Below, one piece after another: positions 34,703 to 45,837 of a DNA stretch of 64,000 bases (its first letter is position 1; each line of letters opens with the position of its first letter). Under the pieces are notes generated by a model. That model saw only the letters and a program-made list of their open reading frames with translations, was not told the origin of the DNA and made no database searches. The DNA lies in the NCBI GenBank assembly GCA_038503075.1, contig JBCAML010000004.1:889149-953148 (forward strand), read 5' to 3'. The position numbers and the translations under genes were made by a program. Source of the DNA: Gyromitra esculenta (taxonomy: Eukaryota > Ascomycota > Pezizomycetes > Pezizales > Discinaceae).

Positions 34703-35189
34703 ATGAGCAACGGGGCGACTTACGAGCATTATCGCGTTTCAACGTATAAACCCCCCCTCCACCCGGTTTAATATTATAAACTAACATACCAAAGCATCGG
34801 TAAAACGTTAACCGATACCCTCGATGAGCTCGTTGTCCGAAACGCCGTCACGCCGCAGCTCGCCAGGAAGATTTTGCTCAACTTTGATGTTGCTATAATG
34901 GACACGTTAGCAGAGCGCAAGACGGAGGCAAAGCTAACGTTCAAAGTCCGTCTACCTTATTCTTATCTCTAGTGCGAGCCCGAAAAGCACAAAAAGGAAG
35001 AGGAAGTAAAACTGACCTCTCCTGCTAACCCCACAGGGTCATTTGGACACCTACCGTTTCTGCGACGATGTTTGGACATTCCTCGTTAGAGGTGTAACGT
35101 TCAAGTTCCCGCAGTCGCACCTAGATTCTATCGAGACGGATAAAATTATGATCGTAGCCACGAGCTCGAAGAGGGCGTCGGATCCCTAA
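34703..35189 (+). CDS. TOA2: Transcription initiation factor IIA small (gamma) subunit
   Basis: Exons 34703-34743, 34795-34945 and 35037-35189 encode 114 residues, the usual family length. The N-terminus reads MSNGATYEHYRVSTIGKTL, then TDTLDELV and a four-helix part (ARKILLNFDVAIMDTLAER). The third exon starts with the near-invariant GHLDTYRFCDDVWTFL of the beta-barrel. TFIIA gamma pairs with the large subunit to stabilise TBP on the TATA box. Introns are 51 and 91 nt. The reading frame is intact; the C-terminal half is somewhat divergent (RGVTFKFPQSHLDSI). It is convergent with MCM10. Confidence 0.92.
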
Positions 35190-35970
35190 AAAATATATTT
35201 TTTGACGGGAATGATTGAGGACTCGTTTCCTTAGCTAATCCTTATTGTGTTGGATTTCTACTTTTGTTTTTTAGGGTGGTGTTATGTGCCAATTTCTCTG
35301 ATTTAGCAACAAATTTTACCATGGGTAGGCAACAGAAATTTACATAAAAGTTAAAGATCTAGAGTTTTGGCCACGCATGAGTTGCTTCAATCCCGCTTCA
35401 GTCACTGTCTGTCACTCGAATCTTGCGCAGCAACAGCAAAGTTACGATTCTGTCCAACAGCAACCAAAGTAGCGAAACAAGCGAGCAAGCCTGCTATTAG
35501 CCCACCACTTGCGAAAATGGTCCACTATTCTTATAAACATCCGAATCCGAATCTCCCGGCGCAGAGGCCGGATTACACCCATCATCCACTCCTTAAACCC
35601 CAACACCTACGGAAATCACGAAAGTACACGTAACTTACAGAGCTTTCCCGCAATAACAAAAACGCCTACTTTTATTTACTAGAAGCTCCTAATTGCAGGA
35701 AATAATAGTAGCTAATTACCGCATCCTAAAATACTTCCGCCTCTAGCCTCTGTATTAGACTATTCTACTGTACAAAGTAACACAGAAAGCACTATAACAT
35801 GGTATCGTACGCCGACCCAACCCCGTAACTAATCTACCTAATAATATATGAAACAACCTTAAAAAAGGTGGAATGAAACTCTCTCCACCTCCGTGCGCCT
35901 GCGCCGCTCGCAAAGGAAATAGACTTCATGAAAGTAGTAATAGTAGTAAAAAAACTCTCACTGTCATGCT
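35190..35970. other. Intergenic between TOA2 and MCM10
   Basis: Shared 3' flanks of two convergent genes. The frame at 35367-35633 is not convincing. Nothing else recognised. Confidence 0.5.
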
Positions 35971-37767
35971 TTAGACAATCAATAAATCGTCATCGTCATT
36001 ATCGTCATCGTCAGGAAGTGCAAAGCGCGTCTTCTTTTTCGGACTAATTTGTTGCTGAGACTGTGGACGCTTCCGTTTGATAGGGCTTAGACTAACAGTT
36101 TTGGCTGTGACCCCTTTCGAGCGGAGTAGGAGGGATATTAAATTACTATCGTCGCTCATCGATGGCTAATACCACGTTAATATGTGAAAACAGTAAAGCA
36201 GAGAAAATAATTTCCGTACCTTATCTTCCGTCCCTTGGCCGGGTTCCTTTTCCTTCTCTTTCCCCTTCCTCTGGCCAAGGTCCCACCGATCCACCCCCAG
36301 CTTCAAATAATCGGCGCCCACGCCACCTTCTCTTCCCTGGCTCTGAATAATCCTCCTAGTGATTTCTCTCTCCTTCTCGGTTGCCGCCAGTCTCTTCTGC
36401 ATGCGCTCCTCTCTACTACCCCTGTGGAATGCATCCCCCAAATATCCCTCGTCATCCAATAGATTCTTCGCGGAGCGCCCAGGTGCAACGAACACCTTCC
36501 CTCCTGCACCCCCTGCACGCTGGGGAAGATCACTGATAGGACCTTCATGGAGTAGCCCATCATCTCTTCCTGCACTCCCTCCTCGACCAGCGCCTTTACC
36601 AAAAAATTTCTTCGGCCTCAGCTGTCCCTTCTTAGGAGGGGAAAACAGTTTACTCATGCTATTAACCTCCGCCCTCCCAACGCGTGCCTTCTTGACACCC
36701 TGCTCGACGTGGAATGCACAATAGTAGGTATGTCTCTTATCCACCCACTGATGACACTGTTTCCCATCCCTCTTAATCGCCTTACAGAACGTGAGATCCC
36801 TGCTTCTGCCAATTTCCAGCAGGGAATCGTTATCATCATTCAAAGTAAGGCTAAACTTGCCCGTATCCGCATTCCGCGGCTTCATGATTCCCGGATTAAG
36901 GATTGCCACAACGGTCCCAACAGACACTTTCCAGAACTTTTCGAATCCGGCGCCGAATAGGAATATCTCAACTTCCCATTTGAGGTCGGTGAGCTGCATC
37001 ACCATGTACTTGCCGGTGCTCTCTGCACCCTTCTTTTTGTATCCGGTGTTTTGCCCTACATCTCGTGGTTCTGATTTACTGCAGATTGTGCCCATAACTA
37101 CCCAGTCACCTTCAATATCTGGGGGTTCGAAATCAGGCGCTACGACGACTTTGAGTAGGGTAGGAAGGAGGTAGATAGTTTTGGGAGAGAGGTGACGGTT
37201 GAGGGTTGGGTGAGGAATTAGACGTGAGGAGAGGTGCAAGCCGGAGAATGTGTCATAACCAGCGGAATCAGTAGATTCCGTCTCTGTTGGAGGAATAGTC
37301 GCTGCTGTAGATGCCGATATGAATGGATCGGATTCGTGGGCTGGGAGTGCCAAGGGTGTGGGCTGTCTAAATTTTGAGACTACACCTGGGGTGGGACGTG
37401 GTGAGGGTGCTGAGACCGTTAAAGCGCCGCTACCGTTACCGCCAGCATTAAAGGACGAGGCCAGAGGCTCGCCGAAATTGAATCCTGCACTCCTGCTTTT
37501 CTCGATAATTTTCTGCCGTTCCGCTTTGGCCTTCTCTTTTGCCCGTTCCTCTGCTATCCGCTCGCTATATGTTTTCCTTGGCTGTTCGGACGGTGATGTA
37601 GCACGTGTGTTGACAGCCCTATAAGGTGGTGGACGACGCAATGAAACGTCTCGTCCTCGCAATCCTTTATCGATACCGAGTAGAACCCTCGATGGTGATT
37701 TTGGAGCTTGTGGTTCTGGCTTCGCTGCAACTGGAGAGAGTGGTACTTGGACTTGGGCTTTTGACCT

Positions 37768-37801
<34 letters not shown>

Positions 37802-38227
37802 GGGACATTGCTCGGTCGTTTATCAGCATTGCTTGGTCGCCTTTCTGAGTTGCCTGGACGATTTTCAGAGGCTTCTAGCGCTTGCCCATCAGCCTTCCGC
37901 TTTTTCTGCAGCTTCTTAAGTTTCAACTTCGCTTGGATAGCAGCAAGCTTTAGCTGCAGCATTTCTTCATCCTCATCGTCGTCGTCATCACTTCCTGGGT
38001 CAGAATTGGCACCGTCGAACGGGGAGGGTAGAGAGGTATTGTGTCGTAGCGGGGATGGAGAGAACGGGGGGTTTGGGCGAGCCTTTCGAGGTGTGAGGTT
38101 GAGAACATCTTCGGTTGTTTGAGGGGGCCAAATAATTTCTAGAACAGTTCAGCATAATTCAAAGAGATTTTCTATATTAAGAAAATCAGGGTGCGGTGGG
38201 GGCAAACAAACCTTTATTTGAGGTCAT
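35971..38227 (-). CDS. MCM10: DNA replication factor Mcm10
   Basis: Exons 38227-38212, 38138-36220 and 36165-35971 join in phase into 709 residues. The order is: acidic DDDDDEDEEM then a coiled-coil (LAAIQAKLKLKKLQKKRKA, about 65-90); a glutamine tract coded by a CAG run (about 118-128); the OB-fold (IEGDWVVMGTI ... WEVEIFLFGAGFEKFW); a zinc finger CX9CX11CX2H (FCKAIKRDGKQCHQW ... YYCAFH); and a basic C-terminus (SPIKRKRPQ) ending in an acidic tail. Mcm10 binds the CMG helicase, single-stranded DNA and polymerase alpha at origins and forks. The first exon has only 16 coding bases. Confidence 0.93.
37769..37801 (-). repeat. CAG/CTG trinucleotide tract in MCM10
   Basis: About eleven tandem CTG units on the plus strand code for the polyglutamine run of Mcm10 and are likely to vary in length between strains. 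Confidence 0.85.
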
Positions 38228-38773
38228 TTTAGCAGGTAAAATGGGATGAGACGTTAGATTCGGCAACGCGACGGACGCGACGGACCCTGTGTTAAATTCG
38301 TTACCCGGCCTCTGTGCGGCCAATGCCTACGATCATTTCCTCTGCAACAAACAATGCATAAAGAAACCCTAGTACCCACATATCATACAAGATATATACA
38401 TATAGCCAGGCATTATAACCTTTACTATCCGTAACCCTAGTATTAATCGGCTTCGAGCGTCTAAGCGCTAGACTATGTGCTATCTAGAAACCGGTAGGAC
38501 TCCAACCTCATTACATGTAGTCTGCTGCCTAACCTAAGTCCCAGCCCCAAAAAACTGACGCCTGCCATTCTAGCAAAATTGTGTATAGTGAATAAAACAT
38601 CACAGCTTACCACAAGGTTATATACATGTATTTATATACTGTCCTAACTTACTCTAAAAGTACAGAGTCGTGCCAACCAACATCCAAGTTAACGAAACAA
38701 CTCGAACCCATGAAGACAAAGACGAAAGGTATACCACATCAAGCTACCCCGAGGGAGACATTGATTGGGACTT
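38228..38773. other. Intergenic upstream of MCM10
   Basis: No gene. It holds TACATGTA at 38512-38519 and 38623-38630, and an AT-rich tract. Confidence 0.5.
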
Positions 38774-38858
38774 GGCTCCGGAGGGCGTCGAGCCCTCGAC
38801 CTTAGCGTAAGGTCAAGAGATGTTAGCACTACACGCTGACCAACTGAACCATGGAACC
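38774..38858 (-). pseudogene. tRNA-Ile-derived locus with altered anticodon (probable pseudo-tRNA)
   Basis: The minus strand folds like the two tRNA-Ile genes at 40.6 and 44.2 kb: GGTTCCATGGTTCAGTTGG start, anticodon stem TAGTG/CGCTA and T arm GAGGG/CCCTC. The anticodon reads AAC (valine) instead of AAU, with a 12-nt intron. The T loop begins CTCGA rather than TTCGA and the acceptor stem has a mismatch (A-C). These changes suggest a decayed duplicate rather than a real tRNA-Val. Confidence 0.6.
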
Positions 38859-39550
38859 TGCGATCAATTACTGTGACAGTACTATTTACCATTTCTTCAG
38901 AATCTTGTTTGTTAGGACAATTAGAAGGCGTAGCCATAGCAGGTCTGGTTGGCGCATATGCTCCATTGATTTTCCGAGGTAGAGTACATTTTGATGTCTG
39001 CATCGTGTACCAAAAGCAAGTTAAGTTGCTAACCGAGTTGTAAATTCTTATCGATATTTAGATGCTTGCCTTAGCTACGGCGACTAGTATGCAGATATAT
39101 CTTCTTCTAAATAGCAAAGACGGGATCCTACATGTAGTTGCACCTGTTTGCGATAATGTATTTCTCCGTGCCAGCGAGGCAGTTTATTAAAGCACTACCG
39201 CGACCACGTGTAGCATTCGCATATTATTTAATCCCATGTTCTGTCCCCTGTTACGTTGTTGTGTGCTTAGGTTGTCTAGCTCCACTCTCAGACATTGGTG
39301 AGCCCATTTCGAACCGCTATTGACTTTCTCATAATATGGATCTCCAATATAGAATAGCCCACCACACCATAAATCAAGATTTTTCGTCTCTCCCCTCTAT
39401 CCTAAATCCTTCATCACAGATCCTTCATTTAGGAAAATTATCCTCTAAATTCTTCATCCAAATACCCTCTCCAAAAAAACTCTCACAAGCCTACTTCTAA
39501 ACTCCCTCTTATATCACCTTTTTCAGCTTTCAATTAACAATCAGATCGAA
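38859..39550. other. Intergenic
   Basis: No gene recognised. TACATGTA at 39129-39136. The last 100 bp is C/T-rich and is probably the promoter and leader of the secreted-protein gene. Confidence 0.5.
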
Positions 39551-40111
39551 ATGTTCATCTCGGTGGTCTTCTTTTATCTCTTTTGTCTCTTAGGACTCTT
39601 CCCCCTCTCAACCCTCTCTACTCCAATTTTGTCCAGTAGCGTCGAAAAAACCAGCGATTCTGTCATCGGCTACAAATTCGCCCTCGCCAGCGGGGTCAGC
39701 ATCCACGATTTTGCCACCCTCAACCCCATTAGTAACACTATCCCTCCTTCCGCCGATACCTCCCCGTACGGAAAACTTGATGCCAGAGACGTGTATCAGC
39801 CCACGATTGGCATCCACTGCGAAACCACATTGGCTTCTCCTCAGGACACCGACGTCGAGAAAGCCATGGCGTACTTCAGCCAGATCGGTAACGACTATTG
39901 TTGTCAAAAGGGCAGCGACTGCGCACAGATGGTAAGGGTTAGGACTGCTGAAGTAAGTGTCTGCGCAGGGCAGATGACTTGTTTCAAATGTGAGATGGTT
40001 AGACGTGCTATAGGCTCGCTTTTGGACAAATGTCCGCCCTGGAATGGCAAGGTCGGCGGGAAGGTGGGCATTTTAGATGGCAAGATTACTATCTATGTTT
40101 ACCATGCCTAA
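39551..40111 (+). CDS. Small secreted cysteine-rich protein
   Basis: A single exon of 186 residues. The N-terminus MFISVVFFYLFCLLGLFPLS is a clear signal peptide with cleavage probably near residue 24. The mature part holds eight cysteines (IHCE, DYCCQ, SDCAQ, SVCAG, MTCFKC and DKCPPW), enough for four disulfides. The C-terminus GKVGGKVGILDGKITIYVYH is beta-rich. No known enzyme motif. Size, secretion and cysteine content resemble fungal small secreted proteins; an effector-like or antimicrobial role is only inference. Confidence 0.75.
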   Translation: MFISVVFFYLFCLLGLFPLSTLSTPILSSSVEKTSDSVIGYKFALASGVSIHDFATLNPISNTIPPSADTSPYGKLDARDVYQPTIGIHCETTLASPQDTDVEKAMAYFSQIGNDYCCQKGSDCAQMVRVRTAEVSVCAGQMTCFKCEMVRRAIGSLLDKCPPWNGKVGGKVGILDGKITIYVYHA

Positions 40112-40624
40112 GTTCTCTTTTGGGTTTTAATTTTGGGTTCTCATTTCTCGTTACGTGTAAAAGTCAGATTTGTGGGTTGAATTCTGCTTTGATAGCTTTA
40201 GGCTAGGGATGTAGTTTCTTGGTTGAAGCTATCCTGGGTGAGAACCTAAGAATAAAAATTCAATAAACTCAGTTGTAGTACATCTATCTATACTTGATGT
40301 CATTTGTTTGTTGCCATGTTGCCATAGGTGAAGTATCAGCGAAAATGTGCATAAAGAAATACACATAGGCTTCAACCCTAGGCTTCAACCCTACCTGTTG
40401 GAACTACATAACGTACCGGTTCCACGTTCAATTACTACACATCTAACCATGTCTCCTCTATCTAGCTAAGCGGGAAATATTGGAAGAAGTGCATAATTTA
40501 GATATATCTACAATGTTTGTACTCCTCAATAGAAATGAATTGATCATTTAATATGAGCTTTAGAAGCCGAGTGATATCCTATGAAATTTTAATTACATAC
40601 CACTAAACAGGATGCAATATCACC
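40112..40624. other. Intergenic
   Basis: 3' flank of the secreted-protein gene. A direct repeat TAGGCTTCAACCCTA occurs twice near 40367-40392. No gene. Confidence 0.5.
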
Positions 40625-40713
40625 GGTTCCATGGCTCAGTTGGTTAGCGCGTGGTGCTAATATCTTCTAAGGTGTTTACGCCAAGGTCGAGGGTTCGACC
40701 CCCTCTGGAACCA
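40625..40713 (+). tRNA. tRNA-Ile (AAU), with a 15-nt intron
   Basis: Acceptor stem GGTTCCA pairs with TGGAACC, D arm GCTCAGTTGGTTAGC, anticodon stem TGGTG/CGCCA, anticodon loop with AAT at positions 34-36, T arm GAGGG/CCCTC with TTCGA. The extra bases after position 37 (15 nt) fit a canonical-position intron. Discriminator base A. Confidence 0.93.
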
Positions 40714-41317
40714 GACTTCAGTGCCTCTGCGGCTATTGTTTTAACTTTTATATGGGTGGCGATCTGGGAAAACCATGCTTAAGTTGCGCCCCATAACCAC
40801 AATTTTCCCAGATCACCGCCCATATATTCCTCGCAAGTTTAAATATCCCACCTTCATCCTTTTCCATAGGTTCGCATGGTATGCTATGATTATTGTGAAT
40901 GAAACACTATCAGCTACCACCGAACCCATAAGTCCGCCTCGTTCCTTAAGGGCTGAAGTGCAAGGGACATTCAGTACACACTGTACACGAGGAAATCGTA
41001 GCATGAATCATGATGAATATAACTTCGTATTGACATCTATATAAGTACGTGTAACCTCCTATGAATTGGTCAACCCATCACTTCTCAATCATCTCTTGTA
41101 TCACTAACTTTCTTCTCGGGCATCCAATATAACATATTTATCCAGTGCTTCTACCACTAAATTATCTTCTCTCAGCGGGCTCTCCCGTTGCTTTTGAGAT
41201 ACTCTCTATTGTTACGGATACTTCTTCACACCTTCTACCTCCCAAACATACAGCCTCACTTTAAGGCACTCTCCTCAATATAAGGGACACGCGATCATCT
41301 ATTACCCACCCACTCAC
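40714..41317. other. Intergenic
   Basis: Nothing recognised besides the promoter and leader of the next gene. Confidence 0.5.
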
Positions 41318-41983
41318 ATGCCTTCAGTCTGCTCAAAAATCGCCCGAGAAGCTCGGCTTCCTCTCACCCCTGACGTTAGTGCTTATCAAGATATCGACGA
41401 CCTTGCACATGGTTTTTTCCGACAAATCCAGTTGCCCGGAGTAGCTGATGAATCCACCTTTAACCAGATCCAACGCAGAGTGATATTTGAACCTTCTCTT
41501 ACTTCTCGCTCAGCCCAGTCGCTCGAAGGAACTGATGACAACATATCTGATCAGATTCGACAGGCCGAATCAGCTCTTAAACAATTTCTAGCCAAAGAGT
41601 TGGATCGACTGATTTCAGACCGCATACACTATCGTCCACTAGCGAGGAGAATAAATAGCATATTGCTAGAAACTCTTAATGACGGTGAGATTCTTTACTT
41701 CATTACGCTGTGAGTAATCGCTTTCTACCTAAGAACTTGAGCGGCCATTAACTTTCTATTCAGCTCTTGCCTTCTCCCAGAAAACGATTGGCGTAATCCT
41801 ATAAGGTTAGCTCTTAAATGGTATTTTAAAAACTACGTAACAGCGGCTAGGGCTGTTTTCGTCGAGATTCGAAGACGAACATGGGTGCTGATCGGTATTC
41901 TCATTGTTTTCATCTTTCCCTGGGTCGCTTCGTGGTGGGCGGAATCAGTGAGGTCGTTTTTTCCCTTGTTAGATCGCGACTGA
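41318..41983 (+). CDS. Hypothetical protein with C-terminal membrane anchor
   Basis: Exons 41318-41709 and 41764-41983 (54-nt intron, donor GTGAGT) give 203 residues. The N-terminal two-thirds is soluble and helical (DQIRQAESALKQFLAKELDRL). Near the C-terminus RRRTWVLIGILIVFIFPWVASWW is one transmembrane segment, followed by about 16 residues, the layout of a tail-anchored or single-pass protein. No family recognised. The start ATG is the first in frame. Confidence 0.65.
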
Positions 41984-42421
41984 TCAAGAGTTGTGGAGGA
42001 GGATATTGTACGAAGAATGGGTCTGCCCTAGTTTGAGTTTTGGTAGAAATTTCCTATAATGGTTCCTAGAGAGCTTCACGGTATCTCAGGTGCCTATGTA
42101 TTTGTTTAGTCGTGAGTGACGGATTATGAAGCTTATCTCTTAGAAGGCTTGGCCCCTGACGCGAACCTTGAAAAATTATCACCACTAAATACTAAAAGCG
42201 CGAGAAGGCATATGGGATTAATAAAGCAAGGCAAAGGCTCTCTTGGTTTGAGATTTCATGTATTAATTGAAATTGCGAGGCAAAAGCTATTCCCGTGATT
42301 GGCGATGCGACGCGTCTTCCCAGCATCTTTGTCAATTCCAACACCAACCACCAACCACCTAGGAGAGCACCTATCCTCTATTCACTCTTTATAATTCACT
42401 GTTCAGTATTCACCATTCGTT
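41984..42421. other. Intergenic
   Basis: Promoter side of the RNase H2B gene. A short frame at 42116-42298 is not convincing. Confidence 0.5.
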
Positions 42422-43735
42422 ATGACTGCCCCACGAGTCTTCCTTCTCCCAAAGGACATCTCTTCCTCCTCATCTTCAAACTTCACTATCATCTCCCTCC
42501 CGCACCCCCGTACTGCGCTACCAACCCGCTTCCTGCTACACTCCGAAACCGGCCTCCATGAAATCACGAAAATTGCGCCTTCGGTCACAACACCACGATC
42601 ATGGTTGTTCGCCAATCCCCCGAAAGCAAAGCCTAGCAACAAACAAGAGGGAGAGGGAAAGGAGGAGGAGGAGGGGAAACAGGACAATAAGAAAGACAAG
42701 AAGAAGGATGAAATACAAGCAGCTACTTCCAAAACCACCGACTGGCTAAGCAATGGCCAAACCATTCAAGACTCCTCTCTCTACGTCTCCACCCCCGTCG
42801 ACCCCCTCTTCGTCCTCCTCCCCCGGCTTCTCACCGCCGCGACAACCGTGGATACCCCGAAAGCGCATTTTCTGCCCTTGGATGACATCCTAGACATCTT
42901 CACAGCCACCGACGATGACGATGACGATAACGAAGATAAAAAAGACGCTTCGGAACAGTTCCACTGGGAAGCGGCGCTGAAACCCGGATCGCGGTCGAGG
43001 CGACAGGTCGAGGCGCGGATCAAGACGATGTGTAACTCGGTCGATATAGGTGGCGAGATGGCATACCGGATAAGCCAGGAGAAAGTGCTAGCACTACTAG
43101 TTGGAAAGTGCGAAAGCATGGTGGAGGGCGGACTCCCGAAGAGCATGGAAGAAGCGTTCGTAGCGAAGCCGCTAGCAAGGCCGATCAGCGCAATACAGCT
43201 GCGGGAAGAGGGGGAATCTACGGCGGAAGGCGAGAGAGCAACGCCTGCGGAGAATCTGAACGGAGAGGAGGAGAAGAAAGCGGACTCTGATACTATAGAT
43301 GGCGACAAGGACAACAACCAATTACCTACACCCCCCGATTCCCAAAACGCCTCACCTGCTATCTCTCTCGACATCAAGCATCTCCTCCGTATCCGCGTCG
43401 CTTCCCAATTCCTCTCGGCGACCTACCTCCCCGCACACATATCTGCTCTCCTAACCACAGCCCTCTCCGCCGCCCACGATTTCACCCCGCTCGATATCTA
43501 CCTCTCTGAACTCAGACAGCTGCGCTCAGACATCGCCGCTCTGCGATCTGGTGATTTCATACTGAAGCGCAGCTACGACGACGACGGCGACGACGCAGCC
43601 GCAAAGCGACAGAAGAGGGAGGAGGAAGAAGAGAAAAAGAAAAAGAAGAACGTATCCAAGGGTGTACGGGATCTTGGAAAGGTCAGCACCAGGGGAATGG
43701 CGAAGATGACGAGCTTCTTCAAGAAGAAGACGTAG
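42422..43735 (+). CDS. RNH202: Ribonuclease H2 subunit B
   Basis: A single exon of 437 residues. The N-terminus has the beta-barrel of the family (RVFLLPKDI ... TRFLLHSETGLHEITKI) interrupted by a lysine/glutamate-rich insert. The core follows: VSTPVDPLFVLLPRLL, the LPLDDILDIF helix, and the C-terminal helical part (RISQEKVLALLVGK, LLRIRVASQFLSATYLPAHI). A basic tail ends MTSFFKKKT, which looks like a PCNA-interacting (PIP) motif. RNase H2 removes ribonucleotides from DNA; subunit B with C forms the scaffold and tethers it to PCNA. Confidence 0.9.
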   Translation: MTAPRVFLLPKDISSSSSSNFTIISLPHPRTALPTRFLLHSETGLHEITKIAPSVTTPRSWLFANPPKAKPSNKQEGEGKEEEEGKQDNKKDKKKDEIQAATSKTTDWLSNGQTIQDSSLYVSTPVDPLFVLLPRLLTAATTVDTPKAHFLPLDDILDIFTATDDDDDDNEDKKDASEQFHWEAALKPGSRSRRQVEARIKTMCNSVDIGGEMAYRISQEKVLALLVGKCESMVEGGLPKSMEEAFVAKPLARPISAIQLREEGESTAEGERATPAENLNGEEEKKADSDTIDGDKDNNQLPTPPDSQNASPAISLDIKHLLRIRVASQFLSATYLPAHISALLTTALSAAHDFTPLDIYLSELRQLRSDIAALRSGDFILKRSYDDDGDDAAAKRQKREEEEEKKKKKNVSKGVRDLGKVSTRGMAKMTSFFKKKT

Positions 43736-44148
43736 AGATATGTGAAGGAGTGAGTCTCGAGAAAGAAATCTATTTTACTGTATAATAATGTGGTTTTAAT
43801 AAAAACAGTAATGGTCTGGCAGAGCTCTATGTTTACACTTATTCAAGCGCCTTTCTCTAACAGCTGCAAACGCTGGTTTAGAGGCTACAAGTGAGCTGGA
43901 AAGGGAGCGAGCATCGAGTGCAAATCCATGAGCATTTCGAAGAGCTCTCAGTTGTGTTCGCAATCGGGCGGTTAGATTGTGAACTGGACTGGCGATATGA
44001 GATGGAAACAGAACCGCTTGAGATAGCCATCAACACTGGTCAAAGTGGAGTTCTTAAGCTCTCCACATCTGCCATCCCTAAAACCCTATCCCTAACGCAA
44101 ACGATCATCGCAAAAATACAAAAAAGGATAGCCCACTGGGGGTATTCC
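43736..44148. other. Intergenic
   Basis: 3' flank of RNH202. The open frame at 43891-44205 runs into the tRNA and is not believed. Nothing else seen. Confidence 0.5.
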
Positions 44149-44237
44149 TGGTTCCAGAGGGGGTCGAACCCTCGACCTTGGCGTAAACATCTTGGGAGAT
44201 ATTAGCACCACGCGCTAACCAACTGAGCCATGGAACC
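44149..44237 (-). tRNA. tRNA-Ile (AAU), with a 15-nt intron
   Basis: Identical to the tRNA at 40625-40713 in all mature-tRNA positions; only the 15-nt intron differs at a few bases. Standard cloverleaf with anticodon AAU and TTCGA T loop. Confidence 0.93.
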
Positions 44238-44785
44238 GATGTTTCGATTCGGTTTTGGGGTAATATAAGCAAATATTCACACACTCTCACTCGTCAATTC
44301 CATACGGACGCGTTGGAGCACTCTCGGTGGCTAATAGCGTACAGCAAACGATAGAGGGTTTAGGGTGTCGAATAGGACGGAAGAGGCTCGGGAAATGTCC
44401 TCGCGAGTCGAGGGGTCTGGGAGTCTCACTGTCGAGTCCTAAGTCGATCTCTTCTCGATCCCTATATTCCAGCGGGATGGGAGTATCAATGCCGATAGCA
44501 GTGGATGGCTTAGGTAAAAACGGTTTACTTCTACACTCAATCTTAACCACATTTGGCTTTGCTTGAATCTACGATCAAACGGAATATGGGCTACTAGCAG
44601 CAAGAGCGTTCATTCGTTGAACTGTGGTTACATCTTTAAGCAATTGCTCTCACTGGATGAGACGGACCAAAAATTGTTGGACAATTCAAAAATAATGATA
44701 TTCAATTAAATTCAGATAGCATCTACTCGAGTCCCAACCCTGAATACCAAAGCTCTCCTACTCGACCTACTACAGAAACTATAGA
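44238..44785. other. Intergenic
   Basis: No supported gene. The frames at 44287-44566 on both strands are mutual shadows without family signal. Confidence 0.5.
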
Positions 44786-45837
44786 TCAAACACACAAAGT
44801 GTCCATCAACCCCTTCACATACCTGACACCCATCACCTCCCTGCTACTCAAGATAGCATTAATAGTTGCCATCTCCTCGTCCGTAACCTCCACATGGATC
44901 GAATTCTCTTCAACCCGAGTATCCTTCGTCGCACCCGGAATCGGAATAATAACCGGCAGCCCATTCTTTCCACTCTGATGTTTGATCCACGCAAGAGCCA
45001 GCTGAGCAGGCGTGATACCCTTCTTCTCAGCAACCTTATTAATCTCATCTACAAGTTCCAAATTCTTCTCAAAATTCCCCGGCTGGAACCGATCCAGCTC
45101 TCTTGCGAACGAATTTTCCCCAAAATAATCTCTGGAGCGTATCTGCCCCGTCAAGAACCCATGGCCTAGTGGCGAATACGCAACGATCGTGATACCGAGC
45201 TCAGCACAGGCCTCCGCAACCCCGTTCGTCAGAATATCTGGCGTGAACAGCGAGAACTCCATCTCAACACACACAATAGGGTGCACTGCGTGGGCCCGTC
45301 TGATAGTGGCCGCGGAGGCCTCCGAGAGACCGATTCCGCCGATTTTGCCCGCTTTAACGTATTCTGCGATAACGGCGATCGTTTCTTCGATCGGTACGTC
45401 GCGGTCGATACGTGCGCACTTGAAGATGTCGAGATACTTCTTGCCGTCCAGACGGCTGAGCACCGTTTCGATGGATTTACGAATGCTTGCCTCTGAGCCG
45501 TCGGCGCGGCGCTTTTCGATGTCGGCACCACCTTTGACGGAGATCACGACTTTGTCGGCGTCCTCGGGGTACTTGGTGAAATAGCGGTTCAGAAGGTCGA
45601 GGTTGTCGTTGCGCCGGCCAACCCAGCCGTAGAATTCGGCGGAGTTCCAGAAGTTGGCGCCTAGTTCCAGTGATTTCTTTAAGGCTGTTAGTAGGGTCCT
45701 CAGACTGTGAGGGGATGTGAGTTTACCTTCATAGCAGCGAAGGCCTGTTCGTCGGGTATGACTGTCTCGCGGAAGGTCATTCCCATCAGACCGAATCCGG
45801 TTTCGCCCACGGGTTTGTTATTGATGGTATAAGTCAT
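44786..45837 (-). CDS. Aldo/keto reductase (pyridoxal reductase-like)
   Basis: Exons 45837-45727 and 45676-44786 join as AAMK|KSLELGANFWN and give 333 residues. The nearer acceptor (CTAACAG) would bring a stop, so the splice site AAAG at 45680-45677 is used. Features: MTYTINNKPVGETGFGLMGM start; catalytic-region ANFWNSAEFYGW (Tyr) and VVISVKGG (Lys); barrel strands ending in VEMEFSLF, AYSPLGHGFLTG; and the NADP-binding GATKDTRVEENS. At the usual histidine position the sequence is FKCARID, as in the YakC/Plr1-type group. Likely an NADPH-dependent reductase of small aldehydes; pyridoxal is the likely but unproven substrate. Confidence 0.85.

Noticed and set aside
45681..45726. A frameshift in the aldo/keto reductase, since the obvious CTAACAG acceptor gives an immediate stop
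   Set aside because: Using the AAAG acceptor a few bases later restores the frame and the exact family spacing (AAMK|KSLELGANFWN).
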